Assembly: GCF_000422585.1 (NCBI RefSeq)
Contig: NZ_AUGI01000037.1
Location: 1-64,000 of the forward strand
DNA from: Hugenholtzia roseola DSM 9546
GTDB lineage: Bacteria > Bacteroidota > Bacteroidia > Cytophagales > Bernardetiaceae
Direction of reading: 5' to 3'
Length of the DNA: 64,000 nt
Notes under the pieces: generated by a model
Seen by the model: the letters and a program-made list of their open reading frames with translations, nothing else
Databases searched by the model: none
Told to the model about the DNA's origin: nothing
Made by a program: the position numbers and the translations under genes
Shown here: piece by piece, positions 23,111 to 32,737 of the stretch
How positions within the stretch are numbered: the first letter of the stretch is position 1
Layout: each line of letters opens with the position of its first letter

Positions 23111-24052
23111 TTAGTCTAAAATGGCAGGGGCATATTTGGGTACTACCAAAAAGAAGCCATCTTGCCCTTCTTTCTGATAGAGCGGCATGAGCAGGTAGGC
23201 ATCAAGGGGGGCGCGAATTTCACCGCGCTTGTCTTGTGCCAATAATTCACCTTTTTCTACAAATTGGAAATTGACAAAGCCTGCACGCATACAGAAGTCA
23301 TCACCCTGTTCTACTCGATGTACCATAAAAAAGTCTAATTCTTGTGCTAATTTTTTTCGCTCCAAATAAGACTTTAATTGTGCCTTTTCTTCTACTTCTT
23401 TCGGTATCAAGTGGCTTTCTACCATACCCAAAGCGGCTAAGATGCGCCAAATTCCTGCTGCAATGTCGTAAATGGCTTGTTCGCTACCTGTCTGACCTGC
23501 TTCGAAGGCGAAAGTTTCGTATCCCTGCTCACTCATAAAACCCATAGAAGTTCCTGCCAAGCCGCGCGTAAGCCCATGAATGATAGGGACATCTAATTTT
23601 TTTAGTAGGGCAAGGTCGGAAGTGGGGGTAGAAATGGCAAAGATGCCGTCGGGTGCAGAGGTAGTGTGAAGGTCGATAAAGACGCGCCTACGATAGCGAT
23701 TGGCTTGGGTGTATTTTTGTAGGGTCTGATAAATTTCTTTGAGTTGGAATAAATCGCCATCTTGTTCGGTGTAGGTATCGATGTTTTCCAAATATTGGGG
23801 TTGCCATAGACGGTTGAGGTCTTGCCTTAGATAGCGTTTGCCTAAGCGCAGGGCTTCCAAATTGCCTGCCAACGCCAAAAGATGCCCTTTGAGTGGGATT
23901 TTCAGCCTTTGTATCGTACTTACGACACTTTCCAAGCCCAAATAGCCCGCCTTTTCGTTGCCATGCAAACTGCCCAATAGGATAAGTTCTACTTCTTGGT
24001 CAGGATTTCTACTTGCTGCATTTATATCTGCGATGATGCGTTTATATTCCAT
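23111..24052 (-). CDS. Succinylglutamate desuccinylase/aspartoacylase-type zinc hydrolase
   Basis: This 313-residue protein belongs to the AstE/AspA family (M14-like zinc carboxypeptidase fold), which removes acyl groups from N-acyl amino acids or related amides. LGSLHGNEKAGY (about 26-37) supplies the first zinc His and Glu, FIDLHTTS (about 127-134) supplies the third zinc ligand, and the segment with FEAGQTG carries the probable catalytic Glu. The C-terminal beta domain is present. The substrate is unknown, and no arginine or aspartate catabolic genes lie nearby. The ATG at 24052 is preferred to an upstream TTG at 24061. Confidence 0.8.
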   Translation of the reverse strand: MEYKRIIADINAASRNPDQEVELILLGSLHGNEKAGYLGLESVVSTIQRLKIPLKGHLLALAGNLEALRLGKRYLRQDLNRLWQPQYLENIDTYTEQDGDLFQLKEIYQTLQKYTQANRYRRRVFIDLHTTSAPDGIFAISTPTSDLALLKKLDVPIIHGLTRGLAGTSMGFMSEQGYETFAFEAGQTGSEQAIYDIAAGIWRILAALGMVESHLIPKEVEEKAQLKSYLERKKLAQELDFFMVHRVEQGDDFCMRAGFVNFQFVEKGELLAQDKRGEIRAPLDAYLLMPLYQKEGQDGFFLVVPKYAPAILD

Positions 24053-24152
24053 GTCAAGCAAATTTTGTATCTTTATTTATACGAAAAATAGCATAAGAGA
24101 ACAAACAAGGATTGCATTTTAGCACAAACAATTTAGCGCAAATAATAAAGAA

Positions 24153-24209
24153 CTTTGGTCTGCACCGCTACCCTGATTTTTGTGTGGGGGAGTTTGGTAC
24201 AGACCAAAG
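24153..24209 (-). terminator. Long-loop hairpin after the DUF349 gene
   Basis: CTTTGGTCTGCACC (24153-24166) pairs with GGTACAGACCAAAG (24196-24209) with one mismatch, around a 29-base loop. It lies about 60 bases after the DUF349 stop on the minus strand, and the trailing bases are TTCTTTATTATTTG. The T run is broken and the loop is long, so it is only a possible terminator. Confidence 0.4.
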
Positions 24210-24271
24210 CCTATTTTAGCTTACTTGCGCCTATTTTTTGATAGTTTTGATAGCACTATCTAAGCCTTCAC

Positions 24272-26221
24272 CTAAGCCTCCGAAGGGGTGTCGGTGGCTC
24301 TATTGGCTTCTTTATCGGCTTGGATAGCCTGTTCTATCACCTGCAATTCCTTTTGAATGTCCTTGATTTGGGCTTGTGCTGCCTGAATCTTGGTATCAAA
24401 TTCGGCGCGTAGTTTATCTGCCGTTTTAGAGGCGGCAAAAAATTCGAGGTTGTTGCGCCAAAGCTGAATATCGTTTTCTATGGCACTGATTTTGGTGCGT
24501 AGGGTGCGCTCTTTGTTTCTCAACTGCTTGATAGCCAAAGGGTTATCGCCAATAGATTTGAGAGCTAATTCGGTCTGTATGGCATTTTGCGCTTCACTAT
24601 CCAATCCAGAGGCAGCCAAAAACGCTTTGATAGCCTTTTCAAAACGCTCCTGAATGTTGCGGATTTGGTTGGCAGGCACAAAACCGATTTTATTAAAATC
24701 GTGATAATGGGCTTTTAGCGTTTCCACTTCTTGGCTATTGGCAGCGGCAAGGCTTTCGAGTTGTTCGCAAATGGCTTGTTTTTTCGCCAAATTCTTATCC
24801 CATTCTGCGGCTTGCAAGTTTTTGCGGTTGCGTTTGCGCTCGAAGAAGTAATCTACGGCGGTTTTAAATTCCTGATAGAGGCTCTCTTTAAACTTTTCAG
24901 GAACGCTACCTACTTCGCGCCACTGGTTCTGCAAATCTTTAAGCAAAGAAGCCGTATTTTCCCAATCATCACTTTCTTTTAGCTCATTGGCACGCGCAAT
25001 GAGGGCTTGCTTCTGCTCTAAATTCTTCTGACGCTCGGCATCTACTTTTTCAAAGAACTGCGTTTTGGCGCGGAAAAAGTCTTTAAAGTTTTTCCAAAAT
25101 TGTTTGTTCAAATCTTTGGCTACTTCGCGTGGAGCTGCCCCGATACTATCCCACTGCTTTTGCAGTTCGAGGATTTCGCGCGTCTTTTCGTTCCACTCTT
25201 TAAAGGAATCTGACTGAAACCCTACGAAGGCTTCCACTTGCAAACAAAGTGCTTGTTTTGCCTCCATGTTTGCCTGTCTTTCTGCGCGATAGGCTTCGTC
25301 TTCGCTGCGTTTTTTGGCAAATAAGGCATCAGCGATGTCTTTGAGTTGCTGCCAAAGTGCCTCGCTTTCCTCTTTGGGCGCACGTCCGATACGGCGATAT
25401 TCTTCGTTTAGGGCTTTAAATTCCTCGATGGCTTTTCGCGTATTGGGGTTCTGTGCAATTTCCTGCGCTCTTTCTATAAGGGCTTTTTTTGCACTCAAAT
25501 TGCGCTGCCTATCTAAGGCAATGAGTTCGCGCTCCTGTGCTTTTTTGCTAAAAAATTGGTCTAAAAGTGCGCGATAGTTGCGGTAAAGTTCTTCCGATTG
25601 AGCGGCAGGCACGCCGCCGATTTCTTTAAAGCGCGTTTGTAGGGCTTTAAGTGCCTCTAAGTCGGTTTTGATAGAATTACCAGACCCCTCGATAAGGGTT
25701 CTGATTTGCTCTAAAATGGCTTTCTTTTCTACCAAATTTCGCTGTTTGCGCTTTTCTATGCCTTCGTAATAGGCTTTTTTGGCATCTCGCAACGCCTTGT
25801 AGTGGTTGCTTAGTTCGCGCGAAAGGGTATCGCGTTGGAACTCAAAGCCTTCTTTTTCTTCTTCACTTTGGGCTTGTGCCTCATATTTAAGGCGTGCTTC
25901 TTCGCGCTCTGCCTCGTCTAAGGTGCGCATGCGGTTGCGAAGCTGGGTATAAAGTGCCTCTGCTGCTTTAAAATTGAATCGCTCGTCGCTTAGGTGGGAT
26001 TGCACCTGACGGCTTCGCTCCAAAAGGGTCTCTTTTGTAGCCTCTGTAAAATCAGTAAGTTCCAACCATTCGGGCAGCGGAGCGGCTTCTGGGGGCGTTT
26101 GCAAATCAGAAGTGTCCGTTGCTTGTGCCGCGTCGGTGGTAGTGGCAGGCTCGGCTGCATTTTCTACCGTTTGTGGCAACTCGTTTTCAGCATCGGGATT
26201 CAAAGGGCGGTCTGTCATCAT
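24272..26221 (-). CDS. DUF349-repeat coiled-coil protein
   Basis: The 649-residue protein is almost wholly helical. After a low-complexity acidic N-terminus (about 1-55) it contains roughly six tandem DUF349 repeats (about 120-560). Each is built around a pattern like LWQQLKDIADALFAKKR or FWKNFKDFFRAK, with a preceding QKQWDSIGAAPREVAKDLNK-type segment. A coiled coil (about 570-640) ends it. DUF349 proteins are common in Bacteroidota and Actinobacteria and have no settled function. The frame is open back to 26401, but the residues upstream of 26221 are not protein-like. Two adjacent ATG codons (26221 and 26218) are possible starts. CAAATTTA at 26421-26428 fits an inverse -7 box. Confidence 0.8.
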   Translation of the reverse strand: MMTDRPLNPDAENELPQTVENAAEPATTTDAAQATDTSDLQTPPEAAPLPEWLELTDFTEATKETLLERSRQVQSHLSDERFNFKAAEALYTQLRNRMRTLDEAEREEARLKYEAQAQSEEEKEGFEFQRDTLSRELSNHYKALRDAKKAYYEGIEKRKQRNLVEKKAILEQIRTLIEGSGNSIKTDLEALKALQTRFKEIGGVPAAQSEELYRNYRALLDQFFSKKAQERELIALDRQRNLSAKKALIERAQEIAQNPNTRKAIEEFKALNEEYRRIGRAPKEESEALWQQLKDIADALFAKKRSEDEAYRAERQANMEAKQALCLQVEAFVGFQSDSFKEWNEKTREILELQKQWDSIGAAPREVAKDLNKQFWKNFKDFFRAKTQFFEKVDAERQKNLEQKQALIARANELKESDDWENTASLLKDLQNQWREVGSVPEKFKESLYQEFKTAVDYFFERKRNRKNLQAAEWDKNLAKKQAICEQLESLAAANSQEVETLKAHYHDFNKIGFVPANQIRNIQERFEKAIKAFLAASGLDSEAQNAIQTELALKSIGDNPLAIKQLRNKERTLRTKISAIENDIQLWRNNLEFFAASKTADKLRAEFDTKIQAAQAQIKDIQKELQVIEQAIQADKEANRATDTPSEA

Positions 26222-26474
26222 AAATTTCCTTTTAGGGATACGTAAGTGGTATAAAAAAGCGTCGGGTACGGGTGAAACGGTAGGAAGCGGTGAGATGATA
26301 AAGACGGGAAAGAACGCAATTCGCACAAAAAACAACAAGCGTCGCTTTTTAAGTCTTTCAATATAACCGTTCCTCCTATGTTTTGGTTTGCGAAAGCACA
26401 AAGAAGAAAGTCTTTTGTGGCAAATTTAGCAAAAAAAAATGAAAAGGAAAGCCTTGTTTTGTATATAACATTTT

Positions 26475-26945
26475 TTAATAACGTTCAATATCGCGCTTCT
26501 GGTCGCGCTCTTTGATGGTTTCGCGCTTGTCGTAGAGTTTTTTGCCTTTTGCAACGGCAATTTCTACTTTTGCCAAACCTTTGTCGTTTATGAAAATGCG
26601 CACAGGCACAAGGGTCGTTCCTACGTCTTGTAGGGCGCGTTCGATTTTGCCCAACTCGCGTTTTTTGAGCAATAGCTTGCGGTCGGCTTTGCTTTGGTGG
26701 TTGTGAATGTTGCCACGCTCATAGGGGGAAATGTCCATGTTGCGGACAAAGAGTTCGCCGTCCATGAGTAGGCAGAAAGAATCGGTCATGGTTACTTTGC
26801 CCTGTCGGATAGATTTGATTTCTGTTCCTTTCAAGACAATGCCTGCGGTGTAGTTTTCTAAGAAGAAGTAGTCGAAAGCGGCGCGGCGGTTTCGGATATT
26901 GACAATCTTCTGAATCCCGTTTTTGTTGTTTTTAGATTGGCTCAT
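26475..26945 (-). CDS. smpB: SsrA-binding protein SmpB
   Basis: This 156-residue protein binds tmRNA and brings it to stalled ribosomes for trans-translation. The OB-fold core is complete: NRRAAFDYFFLENYTAGIVL, GTEIKSIRQGKV and ERGNIHNHQSKADRKLLL. The basic tail, KLYDKRETIKERDQKRDIERY, is the helix that enters the mRNA channel. Length and start are typical. It lies 93 bp downstream of prfB on the same strand, so two translation-termination and rescue factors are neighbours. The tmRNA gene is not in this window. Confidence 0.96.
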   Translation of the reverse strand: MSQSKNNKNGIQKIVNIRNRRAAFDYFFLENYTAGIVLKGTEIKSIRQGKVTMTDSFCLLMDGELFVRNMDISPYERGNIHNHQSKADRKLLLKKRELGKIERALQDVGTTLVPVRIFINDKGLAKVEIAVAKGKKLYDKRETIKERDQKRDIERY

Positions 26946-27038
26946 AGCAAGTCAGCGGTAAGGGGTGAAACATTTGTCGTATCTGCTTGGTGTGCGATAC
27001 AAGACCAGAACCCATGTGAGGCGCAAAGAGTTCCCTCT

Positions 27039-28116
27039 TTATTGCAGCATCAAATAGGCTTTCATGTATTCGTCTAAGTCGCCATCTAAGACTGCCTGAA
27101 CGTCGGTGCGTTCATAGCCTGTGCGTACATCTTTGATGAGTTTGTAGGGGTGCAAGACGTAATTGCGAATTTGAGAGCCAAAGTCAATTCTTTTTTTCGA
27201 GCTTTCAAGTTCTGCTTTGGCGGCGTTGCGCTTTTCGAGTTCGAGCTGATAGAGTTTGGCTTTGAGCATTTGCAGGGCGAGTTCGTAGTTTTGCAGTTGG
27301 GAGCGTTCCTGCTGACATTCGGCAACGACTCCTGTGGGAACGTGTTTGAGGCGCACTGCCGTTTCCACTTTATTGACATTCTGCCCCCCTGCGCCGCCCG
27401 AACGGTAGGTTTGGCGTTCTACGTCTGCCATGTTGAGGTCAATTTCTATGCTATCATCTACGATAGGATAGACGAAAACGGAGGCGAAAGAGGTCTGCCT
27501 TTTTCCTGCTGCATTGAAGGGCGAGATGCGCACCAGACGATGGACACCAATTTCAGACTTTAAGTAGCCATAGGCAAATTCGCCCTTGATTTCGAGGGTT
27601 GCTGATTTAAGCCCTGCCACGTCGCCCGCTACATAATCGAGGGTGCGTTGGCTAAAACCGCGACTTTCTGCCCAAAGTTTGTACATGCGCAGGAGCATTT
27701 CCGACCAATCTTGGCTTTCTGTGCCACCTGCCCCCGAATTGATTTCTATGATGGCATCGAGGTGGTCTTCCTCACCACTGAGCATCTTCTGAAATTCGAG
27801 GTCTTCTACGGCTTTGATGGTCTTTTGATACTCCCCTTCGAGTTCGCTTTCTGTGGTTTCGCCCATTTTGAAGAACTCGAAAAAGGTTTCCAAGTCGTCG
27901 AGTAGGTTTTGTACCTTTTCAAACCTATCTGTCCATATTTTTTTGGTCTTGATGGCTTTCATGACCTTTTCCGACTCTTTGGGGTCGTCCCAAAAATTGG
28001 GGGCTAAGGTCTGTTGGGTTTCGGCTTCGATGGCTTCTTTTTTGGCATCATAGTCAAAGATAGCCCCGCAGAGCATTGATGCGTGCTTGCAGGGTCTTGA
28101 ATTGTTCGGCGTTCAT
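27039..28116 (-). CDS. prfB: Peptide chain release factor 2, with programmed +1 frameshift
   Basis: RF2 releases peptides at UGA and UAA codons. The first 20 codons run from the ATG at 28116 to CTT (28059-28057) and are followed by an in-frame TGA (28056-28054). The slippery site reads TAT CTT TGA C with CGGGGC just upstream, close to the classic autoregulatory frameshift signal. After a +1 shift at CTT, translation continues GAC TAT GAT to the stop at 27039, giving 358 residues ([20 protein letters not shown], then [10 protein letters not shown]). The SPF codon-recognition motif (RISPFN) and the catalytic GGQ ([11 protein letters not shown]) are both present. The interruption is regulation, not a broken gene. 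Confidence 0.95.
28053..28068 (-). promoter_or_regulatory. prfB programmed +1 frameshift site
   Basis: On the minus strand the string CGG GGC TAT CTT TGA C spans 28068-28053. The G-rich block sits about three bases before CTT and can pair with the ribosomal anti-SD, which promotes slippage on CTT when RF2 is scarce and UGA decoding is slow. The order and spacing follow the known prfB signal. Confidence 0.93.
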
Positions 28117-28176
28117 ATCAGGGCAAATAAAATAAGAGAGAAGTAAAATAGAGAAGTAGGGGGGTGAAAATGAAAA

Positions 28177-28203
28177 ATAGGCGTGCAAAACTTACACGCC
28201 TAT
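28177..28203 (-). terminator. Terminator of the HMG-CoA reductase gene
   Basis: ATAGGCGTG (28177-28185) pairs with CACGCCTAT (28195-28203) around a nine-base loop. On the minus strand it is followed by TTTTCATTTTC, and it lies about 85 bases after the stop at 28290, upstream of prfB. Confidence 0.7.
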
Positions 28204-28289
28204 CCTATCTTTTTTATGCTCTAAATTGCAAACACAAAATCGATATTTACAAGGATAGAGAATGATTCGTGTTCGAAAACGCTACAAAA

Positions 28290-29834
28290 TTAGCGATTTC
28301 TTCCGTATTGTTCGTGGCTTGATACCCAATCTGACGAAGAAATTGCAGAAGCGAGTGAAATTTCCCCTGCCAATACTACTCCTGCAATGATTTCAGCGAG
28401 CTTATTGACTTTATTTTTTCCGAAACAACCCAACATCTCTAAGGATTCCTTTTGAGTAGCCAAGCCTACGCCACCGCCATAGCTTGCCACGATAAGCGAA
28501 GGAATGGTAATAGAGAGGTAAAGGTCGCCTTCGGGGGTAAGTTCGGAATAGAGAATCCCTGCCGAAGATTCCGAAACATTGGCTACGTCCTGCCCTGTGG
28601 CGATAAACATAGCGGTAATGCCGTTTGCCGAGTGCAAGCCGTTGTTGTTTGCACCCGAAATAAACGCGCCTACATTCGAAACCTGCGCATGATAGGCTAA
28701 CTTTTCAGGCTCTACGCGCATAATTTGAATCAAGACATCGCGCTTGATGGTACATTCTGCCACTACGCGCTTGCCACGTGTGCGCATGATGTTGATTTGG
28801 GAGGCTTTCTTATCGGTTGCGAAATTAGACTCTAAGTAGAAGTTGGTAACGCGATTTTCTTTGTAGTTGTCTAAAATCCAGCTACAAGCGGCAAAGGTTG
28901 CGCGTCCGACCATGTTCTGCCCTGCGGCATCGCCTGTGGCAAAGTTGAAACGTAGGTAGGCAAACTTATTAGAGAGGTAGTAGTCGATGTATTGCAATTT
29001 GGCAACGCTGGAGGTAGCCTCTGCTTCTTCGGCGATTTTGGCGCGATTTGCCTCTGCCCATTTGGTAAAGTCGCGTGCTGCACGTGCGTCTTCAAAAACG
29101 AAAACGGGAGCGCGTTGCATGGCATCACCGATGATGGTACATTTCACGCCGCCACTCAAATTTAAGACCTTCATGCCGCGATTGTAGGAAGCCACAAGCG
29201 TACCTTCGGCAGTAGCCATTGGAATTAAAAAATCGCCCTGTGCGTGTTCGCCATTCACTTTTAGCGGTCCTGCAATGCCGAGCGGCACTTGTGCCACGCC
29301 GATAAAATGTTCGCAGTTGCCTTGTGTGATGTGTGGGTCGAAGGAATAATGCGGAATGTGTTTGAGTTTAGCACCCGTTAGCTCTTCTACAAAGCGTTGG
29401 CGAGTCTGGATTGCACTTTCAGAATAGTCGTCGTTGTCGTCGCGCGGGATTTTTGTTTCATCTTTGAAAGAAGAAATCGCATCTTCTACTTTCAAAGAGA
29501 GCTTGCCAAAGGGCTTAGTAGAAACGGTAACCTCGATTTTATATTTGGCTTCGGGCAAAGCTCCCATCTGTGCGACTACGTCAAAACCCTTGCGAAGCGG
29601 AAAATCAACGGGGCTTTCTTCCGAAATCTTGTCGGGTGCTAATACCACACCTTCGCCTAAATTGATGCGAACCGAATGTAAGGGAACTTCCTTGCCATCA
29701 ATCGCGACCTGATGCACCCCGATAAGTTTGGCATCACTTAGGCGATTTTTGATAGAAAACTGCACGCCCTCGCCCGTATTTTTGAGGCTGCCACGTGTGT
29801 AGAGTTGTTTGAGGATTAAGCTTGGTATTTGCAT
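28290..29834 (-). CDS. Hydroxymethylglutaryl-CoA reductase with N-terminal extension
   Basis: This 514-residue protein should reduce HMG-CoA to mevalonate with NAD(P)H, the committing step of the mevalonate route to isoprenoids. The catalytic core (about 160-510) carries MATAEG (Glu210), ATDKK (Lys342), TGQD (Asp416) and a late His507 in SSHE, the residues of the class I mechanism; TGDAAGQNMVG (300-310) is the cofactor loop. The first 120 residues form an additional beta-rich domain that I do not recognise and that replaces the sterol-sensing membrane part of eukaryotic enzymes. The frame is open to 29975, but the ATG at 29834 is the convincing start. Other mevalonate genes are not in the window. 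Confidence 0.88.
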   Translation of the reverse strand: MQIPSLILKQLYTRGSLKNTGEGVQFSIKNRLSDAKLIGVHQVAIDGKEVPLHSVRINLGEGVVLAPDKISEESPVDFPLRKGFDVVAQMGALPEAKYKIEVTVSTKPFGKLSLKVEDAISSFKDETKIPRDDNDDYSESAIQTRQRFVEELTGAKLKHIPHYSFDPHITQGNCEHFIGVAQVPLGIAGPLKVNGEHAQGDFLIPMATAEGTLVASYNRGMKVLNLSGGVKCTIIGDAMQRAPVFVFEDARAARDFTKWAEANRAKIAEEAEATSSVAKLQYIDYYLSNKFAYLRFNFATGDAAGQNMVGRATFAACSWILDNYKENRVTNFYLESNFATDKKASQINIMRTRGKRVVAECTIKRDVLIQIMRVEPEKLAYHAQVSNVGAFISGANNNGLHSANGITAMFIATGQDVANVSESSAGILYSELTPEGDLYLSITIPSLIVASYGGGVGLATQKESLEMLGCFGKNKVNKLAEIIAGVVLAGEISLASAISSSDWVSSHEQYGRNR

Positions 29835-30268
29835 ACTTTTGAGTTGGGTGTGATTGAAGTTTAAATATAATAGGATAAAATAGAAAGTGCAAATTTTCAG
29901 GTTATGACCCTTGCAATAGTGCCGTCCGACTGAATTTGAGATGCTAAATTTTAGGAAAAATATGCGTATTTCCAAATTTTTTTCTGAAAATCTAAGAAAA
30001 AAAATAAAATCCTTTCTTTTTCAAGCACTTACACCTGATAAAACACCGCTTTCTTCCTTCCTTTTGCTTTTTTTAGGAAAAACGTTTGTGCAAACCCTTT
30101 TTTTTCTGCATCTTGCTTGCGGAATTACCCCAAAAAGGGCAATTATTTAAAGGCTTTTGCTTGGTAGGAAGCAAAAGCTTGATTTTTACTACATCAAAAG
30201 CCTGATAATTTTGTCATCTCAAAAAACAAACGATTTTTTGCTTCTCTTTCTGTCTTAATTTTTATAAT
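29835..30268. other. Divergent intergenic region with a 10-bp hairpin
   Basis: These 434 bp separate the HMG-CoA reductase (minus) and DUF2339 (plus) genes. The only strong structure is a perfect stem, GCTTTTGCTT (30153-30162) with AAGCAAAAGC (30169-30178) around GGTAGG, followed on the plus strand by TTGATTTTTAC. It lies 91 bp before the DUF2339 ATG and could be a leader hairpin. A 69-residue ORF ending at 30150 has no support. Confidence 0.45.
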
Positions 30269-32737
30269 ATGAATCCAAACGACGATAAAATTCGAGAACT
30301 TTTTGATAAGCTCGAAAAAATCGCCTCCAAAGAGCTGGAATTGCGACGCGATATCAGTGCCTTCAAAGAAGAGCTAATGGCTTTGCGCTATGCCAAGTCT
30401 AATTTTGAACCCACTGCTTCCGACCCTCTCAAAACTAAGGCAGCCACAGAAGAGCCGCCACAAAAAAAAGAGGGCAGAGAAGAAGTGCCGCCACATCTTG
30501 CGGCGCAAAGGGCAGGCACTTATCAGGAGAACTATCAGCCAAATCAGCAGCCAAATCAGCAAGCCGAACAGAACAAACGAGAAGAAGCCGCCCAAAATGC
30601 AAGTCAGAGTGCAAGTCAGGGTGCAAATCAAAGTGCGGCGCAAACGGCAAAGCCCATCTTCAATTTTGAGAAATTTTTGGGCGAAAACTTACTCAATAAA
30701 ATCGGTATCCTCATCACCGTCATCGGGGTACTTATCGGCGTGAAGTATTCGATAGATAACGACTTAATTAGTCCGCTTACGCGCATCATCTTAGCCTATG
30801 CCTTTGGCGCAGGACTATTGGGCGTAGGCTTTTGGCTCAAAGAAAAGTACGCAGCTTTTAGTGCCGTTTTGGTGAGTGGCTCAATGGCAGTGCTTTATAT
30901 CACTACTTTTATTGCCTATGATTTTTACGAATTATTGCCTCAAAGTTTTACCTTTTTTCTGATGCTTCTCTTTACCGCCTTTACCGTCTTGGCGGCTTTG
31001 CGCTATGATTTAGCCGTCATTGCGCATCTGGGCTTGGTGGGAGCTTATGCGATTCCTTTCCTATTGAGCGACGGTTCGGGCAAGGTGCATATTCTCTTTT
31101 CCTACATGGCATTGCTCAATGTGGGTATCCTGATTGTGTCGCTTTTCAAAAATTGGAAGTCGCTCTATTACAGTGCCTTTCTCTTTACTTGGCTTATCTT
31201 TTCAGGGTGGCTTGTGGGAAAATACGAGTACGAAAAGCACTTCTCACTTGCCTTTGTTTTTGGTCTTGCCTACTTCTTTATTTTCTACCTGACCCTTTTA
31301 GCCTATAAGGTGCGAAAGGCAGAAATGTTCGGACGTTTGGAAGTGGTGATGTTGCTTTTAAATGCTTTTATTTATTTTGGAATTGGTTTTTATACCATAC
31401 AATCGCACCCACAAGGAAACGAGCTTTTGGGCATCTTTACGCTCACGCATGCACTTTTGCATTTCTTTGTTGGTGTATTTTTATACAAAAAAGAATTGGC
31501 AGACAAAAGTTTATTATATTTAGTATTAGGGCTGGTCTTTGTCTTTATCACCCTCACGATTCCAATTCAATTAGATGGAAGTTGGGTAACGATGCTTTGG
31601 GCAGCAGAGGCAGCACTTCTTTTTTGGATAGGCAGGAGCAAAAAAATTGTGCTTTATGAGCAAATTTCTTACGCCGTCATGTGGTTAGCTTTTTTTAGTA
31701 TTTGGCAAGATTGGACTTTTGGCATCTATGATAGATACAGCTTTGCCGAAACTTTGGAAAACAAGATGACCCCTATCTTTAATGCCTATTTCATTACTGC
31801 CGCGCTCTTTTTGGTTGCTTTTGGTTGGATTTTATGGGTACGCGCCAAGACTGCCTCCGACGCTTCGCAGCAGGGTATTTTGTCGCTGCATTTTCTAAGT
31901 TATAGCGCACCGATTATCTTTCTTATCGTGTCCTACTTTACCTTCTTTGTGGAAATTTCGCTTTATTTCCGACAAAACTACTTAGAAAGTGCCTTTAAAA
32001 TTGTAGATGAAATAGGAACGACTTATTACAACTATGACGAAAGTATCCCTAAGTTTTCCTACATCTGGTTGGTCAATTACACCCTTTTATTTGCCTGCCT
32101 TTTGGCGTTGCTCAATTGGAAACGCCTCAAAAACACAATTTTAGCCTATCTTTCCGCGCTTTTGGGCTTGACGGCGGGCTTGGTCTTTTTGGTTGGTAGT
32201 CTTTATTTCTTCTCCGAACTATTGGAACAGTATCTATTCGAAAGCGGTCAGCCGACAAAGGAAAGTATTTTCCTTAGCGACGCTTCTTATATCTGGATTC
32301 GCTACCTATCTCTGCCCTTTATGTTGGGTACTTTGTGGCTTTTTTTCAAAAAAGTACGCAGCTCACTTTTTCAATTCGATTTGCGAAAGCTATACGACGC
32401 ACCCCTGCATATTGCGCTGGTTTGGCTTTTGAGCAGTGAGCTAATTTATATTATGAACTACAATGGCATGCAAGATTCCTACAAGTTGGGTTTGAGTATC
32501 CTTTGGGGTTGTTACGCGCTTTTGATAATAGGATTGGGCATTTGGAAAAATAAAAAGCACCTACGTTTGGCTGCCATTGGCTTTTTTGTCCTGACGATTG
32601 CCAAACTCTTTTTCTACGACCTTTCCCAACTCACCAACATTGCCAAAGTAGTAGTATTGGTTATTTTGGGACTCCTCTTGCTTGTTGCTTCTTTTCTATA
32701 CAATAAATACAAAAATTTTATCTCTGATGAAAAATAA
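30269..32737 (+). CDS. DUF2339 polytopic membrane protein
   Basis: The 822-residue protein opens with a cytoplasmic helical segment (about 1-50) and a Gln/Asn-rich linker (about 55-125). About 20 closely spaced membrane helices follow (about 145-815). The block NFEKFLGENLLNKIGILITV (about 131-150) and the following helices mark the DUF2339 family. Its function is unknown; members often sit beside DUF3999 genes, as here. The stop codon lies inside the start region of the next gene (11-bp overlap), so the two are translationally coupled. The linker NQQPNQQAEQ is low-complexity. Confidence 0.82.
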   Translation: MNPNDDKIRELFDKLEKIASKELELRRDISAFKEELMALRYAKSNFEPTASDPLKTKAATEEPPQKKEGREEVPPHLAAQRAGTYQENYQPNQQPNQQAEQNKREEAAQNASQSASQGANQSAAQTAKPIFNFEKFLGENLLNKIGILITVIGVLIGVKYSIDNDLISPLTRIILAYAFGAGLLGVGFWLKEKYAAFSAVLVSGSMAVLYITTFIAYDFYELLPQSFTFFLMLLFTAFTVLAALRYDLAVIAHLGLVGAYAIPFLLSDGSGKVHILFSYMALLNVGILIVSLFKNWKSLYYSAFLFTWLIFSGWLVGKYEYEKHFSLAFVFGLAYFFIFYLTLLAYKVRKAEMFGRLEVVMLLLNAFIYFGIGFYTIQSHPQGNELLGIFTLTHALLHFFVGVFLYKKELADKSLLYLVLGLVFVFITLTIPIQLDGSWVTMLWAAEAALLFWIGRSKKIVLYEQISYAVMWLAFFSIWQDWTFGIYDRYSFAETLENKMTPIFNAYFITAALFLVAFGWILWVRAKTASDASQQGILSLHFLSYSAPIIFLIVSYFTFFVEISLYFRQNYLESAFKIVDEIGTTYYNYDESIPKFSYIWLVNYTLLFACLLALLNWKRLKNTILAYLSALLGLTAGLVFLVGSLYFFSELLEQYLFESGQPTKESIFLSDASYIWIRYLSLPFMLGTLWLFFKKVRSSLFQFDLRKLYDAPLHIALVWLLSSELIYIMNYNGMQDSYKLGLSILWGCYALLIIGLGIWKNKKHLRLAAIGFFVLTIAKLFFYDLSQLTNIAKVVVLVILGLLLLVASFLYNKYKNFISDEK

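Noticed and set aside
28054-28056. prfB pseudogene because of the early TGA
   Set aside because: The TGA sits in the standard +1 frameshift signal and the downstream frame is complete.
29941-30150. 69-residue plus-strand ORF before the DUF2339 gene
   Set aside because: It lies in the divergent promoter region, no family is recognised, and the hairpin after it can be explained as a leader or chance structure.
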